From an uncultured Paracoccaceae bacterium (GTDB taxonomy: Bacteria; Pseudomonadota; Alphaproteobacteria; Rhodobacterales; Rhodobacteraceae), in NCBI GenBank assembly GCA_937952085.1, contig CALFYQ010000015.1:1-12015 (forward strand): a stretch of 12,015 nt of DNA, in the 5' to 3' direction. Made by a program: the position numbers and the translations under genes. The notes under the pieces were generated by a model, which was not told the DNA's origin, ran no database searches, and worked only from the letters and a program-made list of their open reading frames with translations. Positions within the stretch are counted from its first letter, which is position 1. Each line of letters starts with the position of its first letter. Positions 6,100-12,015 of this stretch are shown piece by piece.

Positions 6100-8634
6100 T
6101 CAGAGCCACAGGATTTCCTTCCGACGTTCGAGATCGCAGAGCAACTCCGCCGCCGGCCCTTCGTGGAAGACGGCGCCGTTCTCGAGCGCGAAGACCCGGT
6201 CGGCGAGCGCGAGCACGAGATCGAGGTTGTGCTCCACGATCACGATCGGCAGCCGCGCGCGCAACCGGTCGAAGATGCCGAAGAGCTCCTCGACGACGGC
6301 GGGCGCGAGGCCCTCGAAGGGCTCGTCGAGCAGGAGAAGGCGCACGTTGCCGGATAGCGCGCGCGCCACCGCCAGCATCTGCTGCTCGCCGCCGGAGAGG
6401 TAGTCCGCATGTGTGTGGAGCCGCTCCCGAAGCCGGGGGAACATCTCGAAGATCTCCGCCTCCGACCAGGCGACGCCCTCGCCCTCCGCCTTCCGCGCGA
6501 GGCGGCCGAGGGCGAGATTGTCCGCCACGCTCATGCCGGAGAAGACGCCGCGCCCCTGCGGCACGTAGCCGACGCCGAGCCGCGCGATGCCGGGCGCGTC
6601 GAGCGCCGCGAGTTCGGCGCCGTTCAGCCGGATCGAGCCGCTCCGCGCCGGCACGAGCCCGGCGACCGTCTTGAGGAAAGTCGACTTGCCAGCGCCGTTC
6701 CGGCCGAGGAGCGCGACGATCTCGCCCTGCCGCACTTCGAGCCGCGCATCGTTGAGGATGTGGCTCTTGCCGTAGAAGGCGTTGAGCCTCGCAACCTCCA
6801 GCACCGGCGCGCCGGGCGCGGCGCGCGCCGCCTGCCGGCCCCTCACCGCGGCGACGCCGGCGCCGGTATAGATCTCCTGCACCCGTTTGTCGGCGCGGAT
6901 CGCCTCCGGCGGCGCGGTGAGCAGGACGGTACCCTCGTTCATCACCGTCACCACGTCGGAAAAGGCGAGCACGCGGTCGATGTCGTGCTCGACGATCAGA
7001 ACCGGGATGCGCTCGGCCGCCGCGACGATGAGCCGGCAGACCCGGTCCCGCTCCGCCGCGGCGAGGCCGGCGAGCGGCTCGTCGAGCAGAAGCACCTTCG
7101 GCCGCCCCGCGAGCGCGACGCCGAGGTCGACGAGGCGCTGGCCGCCATAGGAAAGTTCGCCCGCGCGGATCTCCTCGACGCCTTCGAGGCCGAGGAAACG
7201 GATGAGCTCGTCCGTGTCCCGCTCGATCTCGGCGTAGCTCGCCGCGTCGCGCCAGACGTCGAAGCGGCCGGGATGCTTGGCCTGCGCCGAGAGGCGGATG
7301 TTCTCGCGGATCGTCAGCCCTTCGAAGAGGCTGGTGATCTGGAAACTGCGGCCGAGCCCGGCATGGGCGATGCGGTCGGCCTCCAGCCCCGTCACGTCCC
7401 GCCCGTGGAGCCATACGGCGCCTTCGGCCGGGGCGTAGCGGCCGGAGACGATGTTGAAGAACGTGGTCTTGCCGGCGCCGTTCGGGCCGATCAGCGCGTG
7501 GATCCGGCCGGGCTCGACCGAGAGGCTCGCGCCCGAGACCGCCTTCACCCCGCCAAAGGAGATGGCGACACCCTCGGCCTGAAGCGCCGGCCCTTCGCCC
7601 GCCTCGGGGCGGAGGAATTCCGGCAGCGGCAGCCCTTCGTGGATCTTTCGCCGGCTCATCGCGGCGCTTTCCTCGGGGATCTGCCGCCAGCGCCGGCTCA
7701 GCCGCTCCCAGACGCCGATCAACCCGCCCGGCGAGAAGATCACGAAGCCGACAAAGATGAGGCCGAAATAGAGCAGCCAGTCCGAGGTCCAGATCGAGAA
7801 GACCTCTCGGAAGAGAATGTAGAAGACGACGCCGAGCGCCGGGCCGAGGATGTGCCCCCGCATCCCGCCGATCACCACCATCGCCAGAAGCTCCCCCGAA
7901 AGCTCGACCGAGGCGGCCTCGGCGGTGGCGATGTAGTGCTGGAAGGCGGAAAGCCCGCCGGCCAGCGCAGTCACCGACGACGATAGGACGAAGACGCCGA
8001 GCTTGTAGCGCTGCACGGCGAAGCCCTGGAACCCGGCGCGAAGCTGGTTCTCACGGATCGCCGCCAGCGCATGGCCAAAGGGCGAGCGAGAGACGCGGAT
8101 CAGGAACCAGAGGAGCGCGAAGGCGACGAGCGCGACGAAGCCATAATAGGCGTTGTTGTCGGCGAGATCGATGGGGCCGAGCCCGCCCCGCTTGATTCCG
8201 CCGAGCCCATCCTCGCCGCCGGTCACCGCGGTCCAGCGGAAGGCGATGGAATAGGTCAGCGCCGAGAAGGCGAGCGTCATCAGCGCGAAATAGACCCCGC
8301 GCCGGCGGAGGATCAGCGCGCCGACGCCGAGCGAGAGCACCGCGACGAAGAGGACGCCGCAGAGGAGCGGCAGGAGGATCTGGTCCGGCAGAAGCTTCCG
8401 CTGCGCCTGAGCCGCGGCATAGGCGCCGATGCCGAACCAGGCGCCGTGCCCGAAGGAGACAAGGCCGGTCCGCCCCACCATCAGGTTCAGCCCGAGCGCT
8501 GCGATGGAGAGGATCACGATGATCGTCGCCGTGTTGACGGCGAGCCCCGCCGCAGTGGCGGCAAAGGGCAGGATGACAAGCCCGAGGGCCGCGATCGGAA
8601 GTGCGCCGCGGGTCTCGCTCGCTCCGCCGCTCAT
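6100..8634 (-). CDS. livMGF: Triple-fusion HAAT ABC transporter: LivM-like permease + LivG-like ATPase + LivF-like ATPase
   Basis: A single uninterrupted frame encodes 844 residues. Residues 1-310 are a LivM-type permease with many hydrophobic helices and the conserved RTGLVSFGHGAWFGIGAY (55-72). Residues about 348-590 are a LivG-type ATPase: Walker A GPNGAGKT (383-390), signature LSYGGQ (494-499), Walker B VLLLDEP (514-520) and switch H550. After an Ala/Arg/Gly linker (591-610), residues 611-844 are a LivF-type ATPase: GRNGAGKS (644-651), LSGGEQ (746-751), LLLLDEP (766-772) and H802. Both ATPases look catalytically intact. The ATG overlaps the livH stop (ATGA). The frame stays open 136 codons further upstream, but that part lies over livH in another frame. 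These proteins usually come from three genes; the fusion means one polypeptide plus LivH would give a complete membrane complex. The transported substrate is unknown. Confidence 0.93.
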   Translation of the reverse strand: MSGGASETRGALPIAALGLVILPFAATAAGLAVNTATIIVILSIAALGLNLMVGRTGLVSFGHGAWFGIGAYAAAQAQRKLLPDQILLPLLCGVLFVAVLSLGVGALILRRRGVYFALMTLAFSALTYSIAFRWTAVTGGEDGLGGIKRGGLGPIDLADNNAYYGFVALVAFALLWFLIRVSRSPFGHALAAIRENQLRAGFQGFAVQRYKLGVFVLSSSVTALAGGLSAFQHYIATAEAASVELSGELLAMVVIGGMRGHILGPALGVVFYILFREVFSIWTSDWLLYFGLIFVGFVIFSPGGLIGVWERLSRRWRQIPEESAAMSRRKIHEGLPLPEFLRPEAGEGPALQAEGVAISFGGVKAVSGASLSVEPGRIHALIGPNGAGKTTFFNIVSGRYAPAEGAVWLHGRDVTGLEADRIAHAGLGRSFQITSLFEGLTIRENIRLSAQAKHPGRFDVWRDAASYAEIERDTDELIRFLGLEGVEEIRAGELSYGGQRLVDLGVALAGRPKVLLLDEPLAGLAAAERDRVCRLIVAAAERIPVLIVEHDIDRVLAFSDVVTVMNEGTVLLTAPPEAIRADKRVQEIYTGAGVAAVRGRQAARAAPGAPVLEVARLNAFYGKSHILNDARLEVRQGEIVALLGRNGAGKSTFLKTVAGLVPARSGSIRLNGAELAALDAPGIARLGVGYVPQGRGVFSGMSVADNLALGRLARKAEGEGVAWSEAEIFEMFPRLRERLHTHADYLSGGEQQMLAVARALSGNVRLLLLDEPFEGLAPAVVEELFGIFDRLRARLPIVIVEHNLDLVLALADRVFALENGAVFHEGPAAELLCDLERRKEILWL
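7657..7674 (-). promoter_or_regulatory. Possible internal ribosome site and ATG at the permease/ATPase junction
   Basis: Met326 of the fusion (ATG at 7659) falls in the linker between the permease and the first ATPase. GAGGAAAG (7667-7674) lies 7 nt upstream of it. A separate LivG-LivF double ATPase could therefore be made from the same message. At the second junction (near residues 597-611) only GTG codons without a recognisable ribosome site occur, so LivF probably exists only as part of the fusion. No direct evidence shows the internal start is used. Confidence 0.3.
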
Positions 8635-9509
8635 CGTTCGAACTTCTCGATGGGCTCGCCGAGAAGGCCGCGCGGGCGGATCATCAGGACGACGAACATC
8701 AGCACATACATCGAGGCCTCGCTGGCGGCCGGGGCGAAATGCACCGAGACGCCGCGGACGACGCCGACGAGAAGCGCCGCCAGCACCACGCCCCAGAAGC
8801 TGCCGAGCCCGCCGATGATGACCACGACGAAGGCGATGGTCAGGATCTCCGCCCCCATCGCCGGGTGAACCGTGGTGATCGGCGCGAAGAGCGCGCCGCC
8901 GAGCGCGGCGAGGCCGACGCCGAGCATGACGCAGGCGGTCATGTAGGGCTGGAGCCGGATGCCGAGCGCCGCCACCATGTCGGGCTGCTGGATGCCGGCG
9001 CGGACGACGCGGCCGAACGAGGTGCGGTTGAGGAGGAGCCATATCCCGCCGAGCACCACCGCCACCACCCCGAGCATCAGCAGCCGATAGCGCGAGAAGA
9101 GGAAGTCGCCGACGATCACCGGCCCGCGGAGCGCGGCCGGCAGGCTCGCCGGCAGGGGCGCCGCGCCCCAGATCATCCGGATCGCCTGCTCCGCCACCAT
9201 GGCGAGGCCGAAGGTGACGAGAAGGCCGAGGATCGGGTCCTCCCGGTAGAAGCGGCGGAGCAGGAACCGCTCGAAGGCGATCCCGATCAGCGCCACCAGC
9301 ACCGGCGAGACCGCCGCCGCCGCCCCGAAGCCCACATGGCGCCCGAGTTGGACCGAGACATAGGCGCCGAGCGCGTAGAAGGCGCCGTGCGCGAGGTTCA
9401 CCACCCCGCCGACGCTGAAGATCAGCGACAGGCCGAGTGCGATCAGCAGGTAATACCCGCCGAGCACGAGGCCGTTCACGACCTGCTCGATGAGAAAGAC
9501 GATCTGCAT
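8631..9509 (-). CDS. livH: LivH-like permease of a HAAT-family ABC transporter
   Basis: This 292-residue, strongly hydrophobic protein is the normal length for LivH permeases. The start MQIVFLIEQVVNGLVLGGYY and GLSLIFSVGGVVNLAHGAFY (26-45) are family signatures. RAGIQQPDMVAALGI (170-184) marks the cytoplasmic coupling region that contacts an ATPase, and GGLGSFWGVVLAALLVG (233-249) is the conserved late helix. It should form half of the membrane channel, paired with the permease domain of the downstream fusion. The ribosome site is weak (AAGG, then a C-rich spacer), in contrast to the strong one of the binding-protein gene, and a long GC palindrome sits just upstream; both suggest lower expression than the binding protein. 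Its stop overlaps the next start by ATGA. Confidence 0.93.
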   Translation of the reverse strand: MQIVFLIEQVVNGLVLGGYYLLIALGLSLIFSVGGVVNLAHGAFYALGAYVSVQLGRHVGFGAAAAVSPVLVALIGIAFERFLLRRFYREDPILGLLVTFGLAMVAEQAIRMIWGAAPLPASLPAALRGPVIVGDFLFSRYRLLMLGVVAVVLGGIWLLLNRTSFGRVVRAGIQQPDMVAALGIRLQPYMTACVMLGVGLAALGGALFAPITTVHPAMGAEILTIAFVVVIIGGLGSFWGVVLAALLVGVVRGVSVHFAPAASEASMYVLMFVVLMIRPRGLLGEPIEKFER

Positions 9510-9525
9510 GGGGGGCCTTGGCGAG

Positions 9526-9548
9526 GGCCGGGCGCGGCGCGCCCGGCC
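9526..9548. repeat. 23-bp near-perfect palindrome between binding-protein and permease genes
   Basis: GGCCGGGCGCG (9526-9536) and CGCGCCCGGCC (9538-9548) are exact 11-bp inverted copies around one central base. As RNA this gives a 9-bp all-GC stem with a 5-nt loop. A second small hairpin (CCGG-TCTT-CCGG, 9547-9558) touches it and ends at the binding-protein stop codon. No T-run follows in the minus direction, so it is not a clear terminator. Position and strength suggest an mRNA-stabilising or partial-termination element that would raise the binding protein over the permeases, as known for REP hairpins in other ABC operons (inference). Confidence 0.6.
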
Positions 9549-9558
9549 GGTCTTCCGG

Positions 9559-10821
9559 TCAGATCTTGCAGGCGCCGGCTTCGGCGGGCGGATAGATCGC
9601 CTCGAGCGACTGGTCCGCGCCCGGCACCGCCGGCCCGAGGGCTAGCATGTCTTGCACGTCCGAATAGCTGCCCTCCGGCTTCACCGAGAAGGGATAGGCC
9701 TCCTGGATCAGCTGGTGGTCTTCCTTGCGGAAATAGGCGGGCCGGGCCTTCAGGATGTCGAACTCCGCCTCGGACTCGAAATACTCGATCATGCCGGGCG
9801 TCGCGGCGGAGCCGGTCTCGGCGATCGCCTTCGCCGCGATCTTCAGCGCGATGTATTCGATCCAGGCGTGGTTCTCCGGCGTCTTGCCGTATTTCGCCTT
9901 GAAGGCGCCGACGAAATCCTTCGAGCCCGCGGTCTCGATCGTGTCGAACCAGACCGTGGGCCAGGTGCCGGAGAGGTTGCCGACGCCCGCGGCCCAGGCG
10001 TCCGCCGTGTTGAGGTTGAAGCCCACCGTCGGATAGGGCAGCCCGAACTCTGCGTATTGCTTCACGAAGTTCGTCACCTGGTTGCCGGCGAGGTTGAGGC
10101 AGACGACATCCGGCTGCGCCTGCCGCGCCTTGAGGATGAAGGCGCTGAAATCGGTCACGTCGGTCGCGACCAGTTCATCTCCGATCAGCTCCGCCCCATT
10201 GGCGTCGAAGAAGGCCTTCGCCGCCTTCAGAAGGTCATGCCCGAAGACGTAGTCGGCCGTGAGGGTGAAGAAGCGCTTGCCCTCCACCATGCCGTCCCGC
10301 TTCAGCGCCGCGCCGACGGCGTTGACCATCACGGTGTTCGGGATGTCGGTGCAGAACATGTATTTCGAGCACCGCGCGCCGCGGAGGACATCGGAGCGCG
10401 GGCCGAGCGCCATGAAGAGCCTCTCGTTCCGCGTCGCCACCTCGGAGATGGCGAGGGCGGAGGCGGAGCTGATCTCGCCCATCAGGAAATCGACGCCATC
10501 CTGTTCGAGGAACCGCTGCGCCTTGGTCGCGGCCGTCTCGGGATTGATCGAGTCCTCCGAGCGGACCTCCAGCATCCGGCCGTTCACGCCGCCGGCGGCG
10601 TTGATCTCCTCCGCCGCCATCTGGATGCCGAGCACCGCCCATTCGCCAAGCGTGCCGAGAAAGCCGGTCATCGGCGTCAGGTGGCCGATGCGGATCGGGC
10701 CGCTTTCGGCGCGCACGAGCGCCGGCGCGAAGAGCGTCGTGGCTGCGGCGGCCCCGAGCTTGAGGGCCGACCGACGGTCGATCCCGCTCCGAAGCGGCGC
10801 GCGCTTGATGAAATCGGGCAT
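9559..10821 (-). CDS. Periplasmic substrate-binding protein of a HAAT (branched-chain amino acid-type) ABC transporter, Tat-like signal
   Basis: The 420-residue protein is a type 1 periplasmic binding protein (LivK-like fold). Residues 1-38 form an export signal: R16-R17 in DRRSALKLG, a hydrophobic AAAATTLFAPAL core, and a likely cleavage after VRA (38). Mature features include IRIGHLTPMTGFLGTLGE (43-60) and AAEEINAAGGVNGR (69-82), both standard for the family. C151/C157 are close enough to pair, and the protein ends in CKI. The ATG at 10821 is chosen because GGAGG (10829-10833) lies 7 nt upstream; the earlier ATG at 10851 has no ribosome site. Members bind amino acids but also amides, aromatic acids and other carboxylates. 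The company of a tcuAB pair makes a carboxylate ligand plausible, but the ligand cannot be read from sequence. It is the first gene of the operon. Confidence 0.92.
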   Translation of the reverse strand: MPDFIKRAPLRSGIDRRSALKLGAAAATTLFAPALVRAESGPIRIGHLTPMTGFLGTLGEWAVLGIQMAAEEINAAGGVNGRMLEVRSEDSINPETAATKAQRFLEQDGVDFLMGEISSASALAISEVATRNERLFMALGPRSDVLRGARCSKYMFCTDIPNTVMVNAVGAALKRDGMVEGKRFFTLTADYVFGHDLLKAAKAFFDANGAELIGDELVATDVTDFSAFILKARQAQPDVVCLNLAGNQVTNFVKQYAEFGLPYPTVGFNLNTADAWAAGVGNLSGTWPTVWFDTIETAGSKDFVGAFKAKYGKTPENHAWIEYIALKIAAKAIAETGSAATPGMIEYFESEAEFDILKARPAYFRKEDHQLIQEAYPFSVKPEGSYSDVQDMLALGPAVPGADQSLEAIYPPAEAGACKI

Positions 10822-10996
10822 TCCGGTTCCTCCGATCGCTGGCCGGCTCATGCGCGCGGGCCGGCTTCCCGGCTCTCCTCGGCGCGCGCTCGGCCCTGAT
10901 GAACGATAGGCTTCGGCCGGGCGGGGGCGGAAATACGGTTTTCGGACATTGGGTATAAGCTGGACTTATGCCCCGGCGCCGCGCCAGATGCGGGCC
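10822..10996. promoter_or_regulatory. Divergent operon/LysR promoter region
   Basis: This 175-bp gap lies between the binding-protein gene (minus) and the second LysR gene (plus). It holds a LysR box at 10955-10969 (listed separately). On the minus strand, TTATAC (10953-10958) and TATTTC (10930-10935) are separated by 17 bp and could be a weak, activator-dependent promoter for the operon; neither hexamer matches consensus well. On the plus strand TATAAG (10954-10959) could be the -10 of the LysR gene and overlaps the box. A 5-bp stem (GCCGG-CTTC-CCGGC, 10860-10873) lies in the operon leader. Promoter calls are by eye and tentative. Confidence 0.5.
10955..10969. promoter_or_regulatory. LysR-type operator box ATAAG-N5-CTTAT
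   Basis: ATAAG (10955-10959) and CTTAT (10965-10969) are perfect inverted half-sites around a 5-bp spacer and contain the T-N11-A pattern (T10956, A10968) that defines LysR boxes. The site is 28 bp upstream of the second LysR start and overlaps both the putative LysR -10 and the putative -35 of the divergent operon. That placement is classic for autorepression combined with inducer-dependent activation of the divergent gene. Binding itself is inferred. Confidence 0.65.
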
Positions 10997-11956
10997 ATGG
11001 ACATCCGTCAGCTTCGCTACTTCACCGCCATCGTCGACGCCGGGAGCCTCTCGCGCGCGTCGAAGCGGCTCCACATCGCGCAGCCCGCGCTCAGCCAGCA
11101 GCTCGCGAAGCTGGAGGACCAGGTCGGCAAGCCGCTCCTCCACCGCTCATCGAAAGGAGTCGAGCCGACCGAGAACGGGCTCGCGCTCTATCACCACGCC
11201 CGGCTCATCATCCGGCAGCTCGATCAGGCGCTCTCCATCGCGCGGAGCGAGAGCGCGGCGATGCAGGGCATGGTCTCGATCGGCCTGCCCGCGACCACGG
11301 TGGCGACGATCGGGCTCGAGATCGTGCGCCGGGTGCGGCGGAAATATCCGGGCGTCCTGCTCAACGTCGTCGAGGCGATGAGCGGGCATATCCAGCACAT
11401 GGTCAGCCGCAACGAGCTCGACCTCGCGATCCTCTTCAATGGCGACGCGGTGGAAGATCTGACGGTTGAGCCGATCCTTGTCGAGGAGCTGTTCCTGATC
11501 GCGGCGGCGGACAGCCCCTTCGCGCCCGCGGGGCGGGAGACCGTGACGGTGCGGGAGGCGGCGGCGATGCCGCTGATCCTGCCGACCAGCGCGCACGGGC
11601 TCCGCAAGCGGATCGAGCTCGCCTTCGAGAGCCGGGCGCTGAAGGCCAACGTGGTGGCGGAGATCGACTCGCTCTCGCTCCTGATGGACTGCGTCGGCGA
11701 GAACATCGGCGTGACGATCAAGCCGGCCGGGGCGATCCTGATGGAGAAGGCGCGCGGCCGGCGTTGGCGCCGGCTCTCCTTCTCGGACGCGCAGCTTCGG
11801 CGCAGCAACTATCTCTATTCGCTGCCGCCGGAACGGCTCTCCCCCGCGGCGACTCTGGTGATCGAGGAATTGCGCGCCACGGTGCGCGATCTCGTCGCCG
11901 ACCCGGCGATCTCGGGCTTCGAGCCGGCCCCGGCGATGGCGGAGGCCTTCGCCTAG
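10997..11956 (+). CDS. LysR-family transcriptional regulator (second), Nac/TcuR-like, divergent from the operon
   Basis: This is a 319-residue LysR protein. MDIRQLRYFTAIVDAGSLSRASKRLHIAQPALSQQL gives the winged helix-turn-helix (about residues 17-36), followed by LHRSSKGVEPTENG; this style is close to the Nac/TcuR branch of the family. The effector domain spans about 92-300, with VSIGLPATTVATIG at its start. The ATG at 10997 matches the conserved family start; a TTG at 10949 and an ATG at 10988 would add unusual extensions, and none has a convincing ribosome site. It is divergent from the binding-protein gene with a LysR box between them, so it is the best candidate for the operon's activator, responding to the imported compound or an intermediate (inference). 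The C-terminal ~15 residues are Ala/Pro-rich. Its stop overlaps a probable convergent reading frame. Confidence 0.93.
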   Translation: MDIRQLRYFTAIVDAGSLSRASKRLHIAQPALSQQLAKLEDQVGKPLLHRSSKGVEPTENGLALYHHARLIIRQLDQALSIARSESAAMQGMVSIGLPATTVATIGLEIVRRVRRKYPGVLLNVVEAMSGHIQHMVSRNELDLAILFNGDAVEDLTVEPILVEELFLIAAADSPFAPAGRETVTVREAAAMPLILPTSAHGLRKRIELAFESRALKANVVAEIDSLSLLMDCVGENIGVTIKPAGAILMEKARGRRWRRLSFSDAQLRRSNYLYSLPPERLSPAATLVIEELRATVRDLVADPAISGFEPAPAMAEAFA

Positions 11957-12015
11957 CGCGGCGCGCCTAGCATCGCGGAAAGCTCCGCCGTGGCCTCGCG
12001 AAGCGCCGCCTCCTT
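11953..12015 (-). CDS. Probable 3' end of a convergent minus-strand gene, function unknown
   Basis: Reading inward from the right edge on the minus strand, one frame gives 20 codons, KEAALREATAELSAMLGAPR, then TAG at 11955-11953. The composition (GC-ending codons, Ala/Glu/Leu helix style) resembles the coding frames in this window, and the stop overlaps the LysR stop by 3 bp in the opposite direction. Too little is visible to assign a family. Another minus frame is also open here, so the call is tentative. Confidence 0.4.
   Translation of the reverse strand, partial: KEAALREATAELSAMLGAPR

Noticed and set aside
4221..6674. Very long plus-strand open frame (817 codons) opposite the SDR, aldehyde dehydrogenase and transporter genes
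   Set aside because: The translation is Arg/Ala/Gly/His-rich with no recognisable domain, crosses three well-supported genes on the other strand, and is what GC-rich third positions produce by chance.
8635..9042. N-terminal extension of the transporter fusion by 136 codons
   Set aside because: This part lies over the livH gene in another frame and translates to Arg/His/Pro-rich sequence without helices; the ATG at 8634 overlapping the livH stop is the natural start.
10822..10851. Earlier ATG (10851) for the binding protein
   Set aside because: It lacks a ribosome site and adds ten residues before the signal, whereas the ATG at 10821 has GGAGG 7 nt upstream.
1..12015. CRISPR array, insertion sequence, prophage, tRNA or toxin-antitoxin genes
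   Set aside because: No regularly spaced repeats, transposase or integrase motifs, cloverleaf-like sequences or small toxin pairs were seen; nearly all bases are accounted for by metabolic, transport and regulatory genes.

Overview
This window is very GC-rich, with coding frames saturated in G/C at third positions. Together with the gene types, this suggests a high-GC alphaproteobacterium of the Rhodobacterales/Rhodospirillales kind. That assignment is inferred from composition and protein style; no rRNA or other phylogenetic marker is present. No tRNA, CRISPR array, insertion sequence, integrase or phage gene was seen.

Layout: (1) positions 1-288 on the minus strand hold the N-terminal part of a family III (CaiB/BaiF) CoA-transferase, cut by the window edge. 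It is divergent from a LysR regulator (415-1332, plus). The 126-bp gap between them is an AT-rich island carrying a perfect 9-bp inverted repeat. (2) Positions 10821 down to 1431 on the minus strand form one tightly packed, apparently co-transcribed run of seven genes. In transcription order they are a periplasmic binding protein with a twin-arginine-type signal (livK-like), a permease (livH-like), one 844-residue polypeptide fusing a second permease to two ATPases (livM-livG-livF), an aldehyde dehydrogenase, a short-chain dehydrogenase, a tricarballylate-dehydrogenase-like flavoprotein (tcuA-like) and its iron-sulfur/membrane partner (tcuB-like). (3) A second LysR regulator (10997-11956, plus) is divergent from the operon's first gene. 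A textbook LysR box (ATAAG-N5-CTTAT) lies in the gap. (4) The last ~60 bases look like the 3' end of another minus-strand gene.

Reading the genes together: the operon looks like an uptake-and-oxidation module for a small, probably carboxylated, carbon source. The HAAT-type ABC transporter would import it. The SDR and aldehyde dehydrogenase could convert an alcohol or aldehyde to an acid. The TcuA/TcuB pair would desaturate a polycarboxylate and pass electrons to the membrane, and the nearby CoA-transferase could activate an acid product. The TcuAB assignment rests on clear family features. The substrate and the order of steps are inference. Compared with the known Salmonella tcuRABC locus (LysR, TcuA, TcuB and the MFS transporter TcuC), this locus has an ABC transporter in place of the MFS permease and two added dehydrogenases, and is bracketed by two LysR regulators.
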